NCBI GenBank assembly: GCA_963854835.1
Contig: OY978525.1
Location: 48,582,196 to 48,646,195 of the forward strand
Length of the DNA stretch: 64,000 bases
Source of the DNA: Megamerina dolium
Lineage: Eukaryota > Arthropoda > Insecta > Diptera > Megamerinidae
Direction of reading: 5' to 3'
The translations under genes and the position numbers were made by a program. The notes under the pieces are model-generated. The model was not told the DNA's origin. It saw only the letters and a list, made by a program, of their open reading frames with translations, and searched no databases. Below are positions 54,590-64,000 of this stretch, piece by piece. Each line of letters opens with the position of its first letter. Positions within the stretch are counted from its first letter, which is position 1.

Positions 54590-57360
54590 TCTCTGACTCA
54601 ACCACCATTTGACCAGGTAACTTTAAATTTTGTCCGTATACCATTTCTGATGATGTCGCATTAATGTTTTCCCTAAAGGTAGATCGTATGATCGGTAATT
54701 CATCGTACCAGATTTCATTGTTTTCTTTGGGCATTATTGATGATTTTAACTGTCTATCATTCCATTAGATCGTTTGATTTCCTAAAAATTTTGCTAATTG
54801 GTTGAATAATTTAGACATAAATTGAGTATTCAGAAAAAAAGATTTCTGATATGGTAAGAGCCAATATATTTTTAAACGGATAAACTTCTGACCACTGTGT
54901 GTTTTTATTTATAATGGTCAATAAATATCGATAATCTTTTGTAGGTGGTAAAGGTCCTACAATATCTATGTGAATATATTCGATACGACCTTTTGGAATA
55001 CTAGTTTTTGAAACTGGTGATTTAGTATGCCTATTTACTTTTGATCTTTGACAATTTACACATTCTCTGGACCAATGATTATTAATTGTGTTCATTCCTG
55101 ACCAAAACTGTATAAACTGTAAAATTGCGTCCTTCAATGATGTAAATGTTTAATTGTTAAGTAAATTGCTAGTAGGTTAGGTTATGTGGCTGCCCTCTCT
55201 CTGAGAGTACATATTTAGGCCAGAAAGGCCCATTGTGATACCACCGAGCTTCTTGTCCAATACTGTTGTGTGTTTTAAATTTCGACAGCATTAGAAGGGA
55301 CCTACTTATATTAGCCGGTTCCAAACGACAGAACCCTTGTGACATCACTTTTTCTGAGCACATTTTCTTTTTCTTGCCACAGAGTTCTTTTAGAAGCTTT
55401 TTCATGGCAAGTTGTTACTGCCGGAAGAATTGCCAATTGCTTGCCGACAGGTGGATACCGTTCGAAAGAAAAATCTTTTCGACATTAAATTTGTTATGCT
55501 TCAGTCGGAGATTGAACCCACGACCTACAGATCAGAAGGCCAACGCACTAACCACTGCTAGTAACCAAATTGCTAGTAACTCTATCAAACGTACTATATT
55601 TACATTCAGGTATTCTTAATTTCTTTGAGAAAAATGCTAAAGATTCGTTATTGTTATTAATTTTCTGCTATAAAAGTCCCCTATAGCAACAGTGATAATT
55701 TTGCCTTAAAGTAATTGAGCAGCATTCTCTTGGCAAAACTTTCTTTCACTAGCTCGAAAAGTTCAATTGTTTAGTCGAACCACTGTAGAATTTTCTTACT
55801 ACTCTTTGACGCATTTGTTATCATGGTATGCATTGGGCTTAACATTTCTGGAAGTTTTGGGTTATAACGATGGTAGTAATTCACCATACCAACCAATTTT
55901 TGCATTTGTTTGACTGATGTCAGTCTCCATATGCTTTAATTACTTTGACTCTTTCTTCAGACAGACGTATTCCGTCATTAGATATGTCATATCCTAGAAA
56001 ATCCAATTTTGTAACCCCAAAAACACATATTGTTGTTCTGATATTCAAACCGTATTTATTTAATTGTTCGAACAATAATTTAAAATGATGTAAATGTTCC
56101 GTTTCATTTTTACTAGCTATTAAAATGTTATCTACGTATGCGAATGTAAAGTCCAAGTCCTGTAGAACTTCGTTTATAAATCTTTGGAATTTTTGTGCTG
56201 AATTGCTTAAATCAAACACCATTTTTGCATTCAAACATTCCAAAAGGAGTTATTGAAGTTTTATGTATATCTTCTTCTGCTACTGGATCAAATTTGGTGG
56301 TAAGCACGTACCAAATCAATTTTTGAAAATATTTGTTTATTTCTAAAATCAATATGTAGATCTTGGATGTGAGGTAAGTGGTAACGGCCCGGTACTATAA
56401 TTAAGTTTAGTCTTCTCTAATCTCCACAAGGTCTCCAGTCATTTGGTTCTTTCTTTGGTACTAGATGTAGTGGAGATGACGCTTGTATTCGAATTCCGAT
56501 TTTGTAATATTGTATTTAATTGGGTCAAGATGTCTAGGTTTATAACAAGGTAAAACTCCTTCTGTTACTATATGGTGTATTGTCGAATGTTCTACTTTTT
56601 GTTAGGGTCCGGTTCGGTAATGAGGTTTGGATATTTTCTAGGAAGCTGTGTATATTTCTTATCTATCAGAAATATTTTTGGTAAAGGAATATCGCAATAA
56701 TTTGAAATAGCAATGACTGTTAATGTGGTAATATTATACTATATCAGCGATTAAGAAGGTAAACGCAAAGTCTCTTCGAAGGAATAAATTAAAGTTAAAT
56801 AATTTTTTATTGAAAGTCGAAATATGTGTGCCGTTTGCAGCTGCTAAAATAATATCCGGTGATTTGTTAGTATTTATGAATTTTGAGGCTGGTAAAACTG
56901 ATATTTCAGCCCCACTGTCGATAAAAAATGTTAATCTATTTTTTGACCATAAAAATGGATTTCGTTAGTTTTCCGAATTATCCTTGTTGTTCTTATATGA
57001 AGATGGTTGTAATGGTAACGAAATATCCGGGAGGATGATCTTTCGCGACAACGCGAATTTCTCCTGCGATAATTATATCTTGAACGTTGTTCTCTGTCGT
57101 TTAGCCTCGTTTTCATTTCACAAACATCCATGTGTAGTTTCTGAAACTTTTCACAAATAGTAGTCATCTTAGTTAATTTTTCTACTACTTTCTCTAGATT
57201 TGATGAATTGTTTTGTTTTTGCAGAGAATGGATTTCTCTTCCAGCAGTGTCTGCTAATTTTAATATCTCGGTGATATTATTTAAATTATAACTTGTGAGT
57301 GGAACAACAAGTAATTCCATTGATTAAAAATATTCTGAGGGTTTATAGTCCCCTATTTCG
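54590..57360 (-). pseudogene. pol: Gypsy-like pol relic: protease, RT, RNase H, integrase
   Basis: On the minus strand, in order: gag end with coiled coil and Arg-rich patch (57320-56931); protease FFIDSGAEISVLPASKF (around 56930-56880); RT 56243-55920 with CLNAKMVFDLSNSAQKFQRF and FAYVDNILIASKNE (YVDD altered to YVDN), then VGMVNYYHRYNPKLPEML; RNase H scrap LAFFSKKLRIPECKYSTFDR (around 55630); integrase 55137-54390 with CVNCQRSKVNRHTKSP, IHIDIVGPLPPTKDYRYL and SSEMVYGQNLKLPG. Many frameshifts and stops. A SINE interrupts it between RNase H and integrase. It is a different family from the 8.8-14.2 kb element (DSGAE rather than DTGAS protease). Confidence 0.88.
55175..55566 (-). mobile_element. 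Complete tRNA-headed SINE with 12-bp target duplication
   Basis: AAATTGCTAGTA flanks it (55163-55174 and 55567-55578). The minus-strand head has an A box (AGCAGTGGTTAGTGCG) and B box (GGTCGTGGGTTCAATCTCC). The body matches the plus-strand SINE at 8263-8630, and the 3' end is CACATAACCTAACCTA. It sits inside the gypsy-like relic, so it is younger. At ~390 bp it is the best reference copy in the window. Confidence 0.92.
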
Positions 57361-58714
57361 GAATCGGAAAATATTGTGTCAAGTTTCTTTTGTTCGCTCG
57401 AAGTATGACTAGTAATAAGAATTTACGTATTTGTGGTATAAATCGTTCAAAGAAGGGCGAGAAGAAATCGCAACGCACACAAAAGGTTGACTTGTTCCTA
57501 ATGACGCCGTTACTAAACTAAATGACACATAGCAATAAAAATTCACAGAATAGTGGCTTTTGAAATATTCTCAGAGGGAAAATTAAAAATGGGAATTTCC
57601 GATGACAGAATGTATGTATATGTATTTCCCTTTACAATTTTCTAGATAATGTCACAGATATTTAGTACTAATTTATTTTCCACAATGTTTTATAATGGTC
57701 TACTTCTTTGTTGTATTTTATTTGCTTTGGTTCGTTTTTAAAATAATTGTAATAATAACGATATTTGTTCATATATACATATTAGAGTGCTACAGGAATA
57801 TATTTGTCTACATCTTCAAAACACTCCATTGATATTAGAATAGAATCTCTTACTCATTCTCTCTAAGCAAATACGTATTAGAATGAATAAAATAGAATTA
57901 GAATGGAATGGAGTGTATGTTTCGTTTTCATAGAATGAGTAGAATCTGAGCATTTACAGAAAAGTATTTGAGAATATTCCAAACATTCCTTTTGCTTTTC
58001 TATGTTACATTACAATGCATATAAGCAAAAAATATAGTAAATAAGACAACATTACGCGACTAGACGCAGTAATACAAATCATCAGTGCCTGCCATTAAAA
58101 GCAATAATTATAACTACAACATACGTGGTAATATTCGTAGTACTCTCAAATATTCGTTTATTTGAAGAGTGTGGATATTATATGTGGAATATTTATTGTA
58201 CAAGAAGCGAATGGAATGACTAATATTTTACTCTCACTCATTCTCACTCTATTTAGATATGCTTTGCAAATATTGTACATGCTTTGAGAGTAAAGAGAAT
58301 CATAATATTGCATCTCTTGGGTTCGTATACTCAATAATTGATGACCGATGTGATCATTTATTAATGACTGGTACTCTATTGGCAAATTGGCAAATTGTAT
58401 CTTGAACAATCTTAAAAAAATATTTGCGTTTGCTGTAGCAAGTTTTTAAATGGTTTTAGCACGTATGGTTGAGATCTCTCATATCAGGATCGCCAATTGT
58501 TAGCGCTTATATATATTATTATTAAAATGTACTAACATAAAATTTAATTTAATTTATTTGTTCTAAGAAAATTTTATATCTGATATAAAAATAAAGTTTT
58601 CGATATATAAGAATAAGATCATATTGACCGTCAATAAAAATATTAAACGAGTAAAAACAGTCAGTTGACTGAATATCAACATAATAATAATAATAAAATA
58701 ACACTACACTACTG
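57361..58714. other. AT-rich stretch, no gene seen
   Basis: Short ORFs only. The part 57820-57930 has partly palindromic ACTCCATT/AATGGAGT texts with AGAATAGAAT-type repeats, perhaps a degraded MITE, but no ends can be set. Confidence 0.4.
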
Positions 58715-59712
58715 TGTGTGAGAGAGATGCCGGTGGGCTCATACCTTGGTTGAGTTATACCGATGTATTTGCGATTACCGACTGCTTCTTGCGTTCTAAT
58801 AAAATTAAAGATATTTTTAATTTAATCGCTTTTAAATTAAAAAAAATAATAAATTATAAAAATATAATAATTAAAAATCTACTTGATTATGTGATGTTTT
58901 CGCTGTTGTCGTCATTTTTCGCCGTCATCTTGGTTGCCACTTGCAAACTATTGCTGTTCATGACTTGACGACAAATCTTGCTGTTGTCGCCGTTGCTGCT
59001 GATTTTCTTCCGTTGATTCGCTTTAGCTGTTGTTGTTATTAATACGGCTGAGATGATGATGCTACTGCTAATTGCCGTCGTTGTTGTTTTCGCAATAGCA
59101 CACGTTTTCTCACCTTCTAGATTGGGAAGCCTTTCGTTGGTGGCTAATACCATTGTTCAAGATGTATGTATAAATCGAATTTTGATTTATTTCATTATTT
59201 TCATTGTCGGAAGAAATTCCGTATTGAAATGAAAACGAAAAGCACGAAAAACACAAACTAATTGTTTTTTTTTTTGTTGTATTTTATTTTGTACAAAATA
59301 AACCTCGGGATATATATATAAACGTTGTATATTATTATTACACGAATTATGTATACGTACACAATTTATTGTTAAAGCGAATTACAAAAATGTTCCAGAA
59401 TGGAAATCGATGTGTATTGTAGAGTACAAAAACACTCGAGATGTAAACACACGTTTATGTGTATTATTTATTATAACAAACATCACGGGATAATAGTTCA
59501 CAATTTAAATTATACTAGTATAGTATAACAAGATAAAAGTATATACATCAAAAAGAAGGCGCGCGCTGTTCGTGTCGAGAAAAACACAAGTAGTATGAAA
59601 AAAAAGAACAAGAACAGACGAACCGACTGCTGACTGATCAAGTCAGAGTTGCCTTCGTCTTCAATAAAGGTGACAACAGACAATGCGCGTGACATAATTT
59701 TCTGGCGTAGAC
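58715..59712 (-). mobile_element. 5' end of a second Jockey-type LINE copy
   Basis: It matches 4670-5455: minus-strand start near 59712 (TTGTCTACGCCAGA), the MVLATNERL-type short ORF (59153-58887), and the ORF1 beginning SPPASLSHT at about 58745-58720, where it stops abruptly. Only the 5' region and about ten ORF1 codons remain, an unusual 3'-truncated LINE. Confidence 0.7.
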
Positions 59713-60107
59713 AACTACCTTTTGGGATACGCTGAGTCGCCTAATAAATTATACTTACCGACACTTTCCTTTCCAATGAAGGACAATCTCAAAGCTCTTG
59801 GGTTTGGAATTATAAGGTTACATTCTGTTGTTCATTTCATGACGAGAATGATCTAAACGTTGGGGGAAACTCGAAAGCTCTGGAAATAGCTAAGTCTTTT
59901 GCCTCGCTTTTAAAAACCAAAAACTTTAAAGAATTTGTATAGCAACTTAAGTTCACACAACAACAGCTACTAAAATAGTTAAAAAATTTCTTAATTTTAT
60001 GTTTTCCTTAGTTGAGATATCCGCAGGTTAACTTTAGTTTCAATAAACAGCGCAACAGGAGAAAACATTTTTTTTTTACTTTGTTCGATCGTTTTAAGTG
60101 GTTCTGA
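59713..60107. other. Unassigned flank
   Basis: No gene or repeat match seen. It may include the left end of the DD41D transposon. Confidence 0.3.
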
Positions 60108-60263
60108 GTGCCGCAGCTCAGGGTGGACGAAATATCATCAAACGTTATAAAGGGTTATCCATTTCGCGGTTTCAAAAGTATAGGGATAGAATTCGACATC
60201 TGTAAAACTGAGTTGTTAAAACAATTTCTTTCTTTTTCAGTTCAAAGTCTGACATTTGCGAAA

Positions 60264-61332
60264 ATGAATCGCTTAACTATCGCACAATGCATTAAAATTG
60301 TAAAAACCTACTACAAAAATGGTGATTCTGCCTCAGCCACATATCGTGCTTTAAGAGGAGATTATGGTTTACATAATCGTCCAACTACGCAAGCAATTAT
60401 CAAAATTGTGAAGAAATATGAAGATACTGGATCGGTTACAGATATTGTAAGGCCTGTGCATCATCGTTTCGCTCGTACCACCGAAATTATCGCTGCTGCA
60501 AGTGAAAGTGTTGCCGAAGACCCGAATGTGTCGATTCCTCGTCGTCCTCAGGAATTAGGACTGTCTTACGGCACATTATGGCGTATTTTGCATTTGGATC
60601 TACACCTACATCCATATAAAATCCAGCTCACACAACAACTGAAGCCAGATGACCATTCACAACGTCGTAGATACGTCGAATGGGTGCTTGAACAACAGGC
60701 GGTGGACGGCGATTTTTCGAACAAAATTTTCTTCAGCGACGAAGCACATTTCTCACTCGGTGGGTATGTTAACAAACAAAATTGTCGTATTTGGGGTTCT
60801 GAGAATCCTCAAGTAATTGAAGAGGACACCACTGCTTGGTGCGCTCTTTGGTCCGGAGGTGTGATTGGACCTTACTTCTTCGAAAACGACGATGGAACGA
60901 CTGTCACCGTCAATTCGGAGCGTTATGGTCATATGATAACCGACTTTTTTTTGCCTGCTATTGAAGAATACGACTTAGAGAATATGTCGTTTCAACAAGA
61001 CGGTGCCACATGCCACACAACTCGAGCGAATATGGCTTTATTGCAAGAGAAATTTTCTGGCCGCGTAATTTCTCATCGTGGCGATATCAAGTGGCCACCA
61101 AAATCATGCGATTTGACACCGCTTGGAATTTTTTTTGTGGGGCTACGCGAAAGACCGTGTTTATGCAGATAAACCTTTAACTCTTGAGCACCTAAAAACC
61201 AACATTCGTCACGTTAGGGCTGAGATACCGCCCAATATGTGTCAAAAAGTGGTCGAAAATTACCTCAAAAGAATCGATGCTTGCAACAATTCGCGTGGTG
61301 GTCATTTAAATGATGTAGTATTTCACACATAA
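60264..61332 (+). pseudogene. DD41D-type (rosa-like) Tc1/mariner transposase, one frameshift
   Basis: The frame from ATG 60264 starts MNRLTIAQCIKIVKTYYKNG, followed by paired HTHs and the DDE/D core: KIFFSDEAHFSLGG (first Asp) and MSFQQDGATCHTTRAN (second Asp). 41 residues then precede the third acidic site in WPPKSCDLTPL. There an extra base near 61123-61137 throws the frame off; the other frame continues EFFLWGYAKDRVYADKPLTL to TAA at 61332. In the continuing frame the third acidic residue reads Glu. DD41D spacing is that of rosa-type elements, first described in a Ceratitis fly as I recall. The upstream extension of the ORF to 60108 looks like leader. Terminal repeats were not identified. 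Only one lesion was seen, so it is a young copy. Confidence 0.87.
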
Positions 61333-61454
61333 TATCAACGTTCAAACTTTATAATAAAAAAGAAATATTATGATAAAAAATATTTTATATGTGTTTTATT
61401 TACATTTGGGTCTTGCTGTGGACGAGAGCAAGACGAAGTTTCTAATGTCAACAG

Positions 61455-61457
<3 letters not shown>

Positions 61458-61514
<57 letters not shown>

Positions 61515-61527
61515 TATACATATACAC

Positions 61528-61598
<71 letters not shown>
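61458..61598. repeat. (TA)n microsatellite
   Basis: About 140 bp with TG/TACACA interruptions. It is directly followed by a SINE tail. Confidence 0.97.
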
Positions 61599-61599
<1 letters not shown>

Positions 61600-61722
61600 C
61601 TCGGCCCGAAGTTTTCTTTGGCCGAGCTTTTCTTTCATTTCTGTTGTGCGCGTTAAATTTTGGATAGTATTAGCAGGGACCTACTTATTTTAGCCGATTC
61701 CGAACGGCAGAACTCTTCCGAC
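61598..61722 (-). mobile_element. SINE 3' fragment with 9-bp hairpin
   Basis: AGCTCGGCC...GGCCGAGCT (61598-61628) and then TTAGCAGGGACCTACTTATT match the reverse of the SINE tails at 8500-8600 and 55270-55330. The tRNA head is missing. Confidence 0.65.
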
Positions 61723-61739
61723 ATCCTGAAAGAGAGGGT

Positions 61740-62140
61740 TTGTATCGAGAAGTCACTTATATTCCTACAGGTAAGAGCGTGATGAAGACGCCGGCTAAAG
61801 CGGCGAGTAAAAGTGCTGTTGGTAAGACACAGTCTGCTACTGCAAACGGCAAGGGGTATGAGACAAAGGACGACACTCTAAGGGTGACGATTGGATCAAC
61901 TTCGAGGAGAGTGTACCTCTCATGAAGACCGTATTCAGGTCTGGGTTCCGGATCCAGACCTGAATACGGCTTTCTCCTTGTACTCAGAAGCCGAGCAGGA
62001 AGGAAAGTCTTCTTGGTACACCAAGAGTACCAACCGGGATGGCAAAGAAGGTTGTCATCTATTGGCGCTCATGGACAAAGCTTCTGTTGATTGTCTGGCT
62101 TATCTATATATCCAAATTTACCACAATTATGACATTTACC
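61740..62140 (+). pseudogene. Possible LINE or LTR gag-like scrap with hairpin
   Basis: Open stretches read MKTPAKAASKSAVGKTQSA and then TLRVTIGSTSRRVYLS; another frame has AFSLYSEAEQEGKSSWYTKS. GC content is higher than the flanks. No family is recognised. A 16-bp perfect hairpin lies in the middle (61929-61969). Confidence 0.25.
61929..61969. repeat. 16-bp perfect hairpin
   Basis: CCGTATTCAGGTCTGG and CCAGACCTGAATACGG flank a 9-nt loop that itself includes CCGGAT. It is the strongest stem-loop seen outside SINE tails. Function unknown. Confidence 0.85.
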
Positions 62141-62765
62141 GATAAATCTTTTCTTCAAATGCTTTTTCGATGAGATGTTTATGTTTTGATTATTCTGATA
62201 AAGTTCGATTTTTCGAAATATCCAGCGTTAATTCGCCATCCGGAAAATTTTATAACGCAGCAACCACTGCATAATATGCTTCTGGTAGTGTCAGAAATAA
62301 CTGAGACACAAGATAAGCTCCTTGTTGCTTTGCGCCAGCAATTTTTAGTTGTCGCACTAATGCATCGAATTTTAAAAAATCGCTTTTTAAATGTCCGCAT
62401 CTCAGTCTCAAATTAGCGAGCTCTTTTCGAACAAGCGTTTGATTTTGGGATGACTTCTTTTCAAAATTAGTACACAATGACTCCTACATCTCTTTTGCCA
62501 TAGACTTCTCCATAATGTAACCAATATAATCGTCGTGCACAAAACTGGTTATAATATCTTGTGCTTTTAGATCATTCGTTGCCAAATTTGTTGCCGAAGT
62601 TGCATCCCCTCCCGCTTCATTTGCTACATTCGACGATGACTCAAACACAGCTTTCGAGCAACCTGCAGAGGTTAAATGCATTTCTACACGAAACTTCCAT
62701 TGTCCAAAGTTTGTACTCACAAACTGCATAATTCCTGTCGTCGTCTCCATTACGTTATTCCCCAT
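62110..62765 (-). pseudogene. gag: Copia-type gag relic
   Basis: The minus-strand frame from 62765 (TNFGQWKFRVEMHLTSAG) through the UBN2-type gag core (IITSFVHDDYIGYIMEKSMA; TLVRKELANLRLR, LVRQLKIAGAKQQGAYL) is cut by a TAG at about 62486-62484, where Trp is usual, and by a TAA near 62250. A later frame gives a CCHC knuckle beginning CHNCGKFGY near 62130. It is a third copia trace, on the opposite strand to those at 30.7 and 48 kb, so it need not be the same family. Confidence 0.8.
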
Positions 62766-62989
62766 AACCTTTTAGAACTTGGAAGATTTTAGAAGTTTTT
62801 TTTAGAAGTGAAAAATATTTTGAAACATAGAATATTGTAGGTATAGACAAAATATTTTTCATATGATTATTGTTAACAAGTAAACAAATGTACAGTTTCA
62901 ACAATATAAATCATCCATTCCGTCAGCCAGTTTTTCCATTTTTGAAAGGCAAGTGTTAGAGATTTCTTCACGCGGTTTTACTTTAAGTT

Positions 62990-63180
62990 GCCAAACTATG
63001 TATTTATATTGACTTTAATAAAGCATTTGACAAAATAAACCATGAAAAACCATATTACATTATTATATATTATTTTCTGCAATCATTTATTTAAGCTGAT
63101 GAAAATATTTTTTCTGTAACTGACGCGGTTCAACATTGTTCTTTGCCCCAAGGCCTTTTACAGAGCAGTCTGGTGCAGTG
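62990..63180 (+). pseudogene. LINE RT scrap
   Basis: YIDFNKAFDKINHE (RT motif A) is followed after a gap by CSLPQGLLQSSLV (motif B-like). Too short to place in a clade. Confidence 0.45.
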
Positions 63181-63199
63181 CGTTCAGAAGGATGCGGTC

Positions 63200-64000
63200 T
63201 AGTGGGCGGGCAAATGGGCTCGCTGGGATCGTACGTTCAAAAGAAAAATATAATATATATCTTAATATGAAATCAAAAAAACCATAAGTTACCATAAGTT
63301 ACAAAAACTTCAAAATTGCCCTTTTGATTGATTATGATGCACCGTATCAAAATATACGCTCCTGCACAATTTTACCCCCCTACAACTACAAAAATATGTA
63401 TTTGTTATCAAAAATACATGAAAAAAAAATTTGGCATTTTAGATAACTTTTTTCCTTCCTTATGTAAAATTTTATTAACGTACTTGATGTACCTAATATT
63501 TTCAAGAAAGTGGTTATGATTTTTTTTCTATTTCGTACACATGTATATACGAGTATATGAACTAAAACTATTTTAAGTAAATGAATGAATTAAAACATTC
63601 ATTTAATTGTAGGTTTCTTTGAATGTTAGGTGATTTTTAATATCGCCTCGTTTAATCTGAAATAATAGTGAAAGTGATTGATCTCTCCTATCACTTCATT
63701 CGTGGATTTATTATCGATCTTATAATCTGTGATGCTCCACCTTGTGTTATTATACCATGACAAAACCAATCAGCTGTTATTATTTACATAAATAAACAAA
63801 TTGTAGTTTATAAATTTTTGGTTTGGAAATGTTTATAAGGTTGGTTGTTTGAGGTATTTAATTGGTTTGTTGCGTTTCTTAAATTCTTACAATCAATTAA
63901 ATTTTCACTTTCTTTTGAACACATTTTTAAATATATCTCACAAGATATACTTTTAAAAAATTCATGTTTGAAAAGAAATTAACGGACCATTATATATCTA
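63200..64000. other. AT-rich stretch, no gene seen
   Basis: Only chance ORFs. A short dyad AAGTGAT...ATCACTT lies at about 63673-63697. Confidence 0.45.

Noticed and set aside
57820..57930. MITE with ACTCCATT termini
   Set aside because: Only a loose dyad in AT-rich DNA; no target duplication or second copy was found.

Overview
The window looks like repeat-rich, AT-rich DNA from a higher fly (Diptera). The reasons are the mix of LINE clades (R1/LOA, Jockey, RTE, an I-like fragment), BEL, gypsy and copia LTR elements, mariner and PIF/Harbinger DNA transposons, 55-120 bp introns, and a DD41D transposase of the rosa type that I recall from a fruit fly. A tephritid-like genome is my inference; nothing here identifies the species. 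I recognise no conserved host gene. Almost every coding-like stretch is a transposable element in some stage of decay.

Layout: 0-2.3 kb holds a LINE copy (A) whose RT and RNase H ends point in opposite directions. 2.3-5.5 kb is a decayed Jockey-type LINE on the minus strand. 5.5-15.5 kb is AT-rich DNA with three copies of a non-coding unit, a tRNA-headed SINE with target duplications, and a gypsy element (8.8-14.2 kb, minus) with one full LTR. 15.7-18.7 kb is a PIF/Harbinger element with 321-bp terminal inverted repeats, a TTA target duplication and an unbroken three-exon transposase, inserted into a relic of a related element. 18.7-22.6 kb is bracketed by a 15-bp direct repeat and holds small spliced ORFs that I cannot identify, plus a simple-repeat block. 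22.6-24.1 kb is LINE copy B.

24.8-38.0 kb is a large inverted duplication. Two arms of about 3.7 kb, nearly identical by eye, flank a spacer of about 5.7 kb. Each arm carries a mariner relic and the 3' half of a LOA/R1-like LINE. The spacer holds the 5' half of that LINE (left), a copia relic, an RTE LINE and an I-like fragment nested in the RTE with a 13-bp target duplication. 38.7-41.3 kb holds an LTR of the gypsy family and LINE copy C, an inverted copy of A. 41.3-49.4 kb holds a Jockey RT piece, a BEL element with one LTR, an RTE LINE and a copia relic. 49.8-53.6 kb is a nearly complete Jockey LINE lodged in a TA microsatellite. 54-57.4 kb is a mariner relic and a decayed gypsy-like pol carrying a complete SINE. 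58.7-61.3 kb is the 5' end of a second Jockey copy and the DD41D transposon. 61.4-63.2 kb has SINE, copia gag and RT scraps.

The genes do not work together as a pathway. The window is a record of serial, nested insertions, inverted duplications and LTR recombination. The most functional-looking units are the Harbinger transposase (422 codons, no break seen), the gypsy pol (925 codons open), the Jockey ORF1/ORF2 pair (two amber codons and one active-site change) and the DD41D transposase (one frameshift). I found no CRISPR array, no genuine tRNA or rRNA gene, and no evidence for a new defence or viral system. The most unusual items are the palindromic architecture, the interleaved Harbinger genes, the unidentified spliced ORFs at 18.8-21.9 kb and the repeated non-coding unit.
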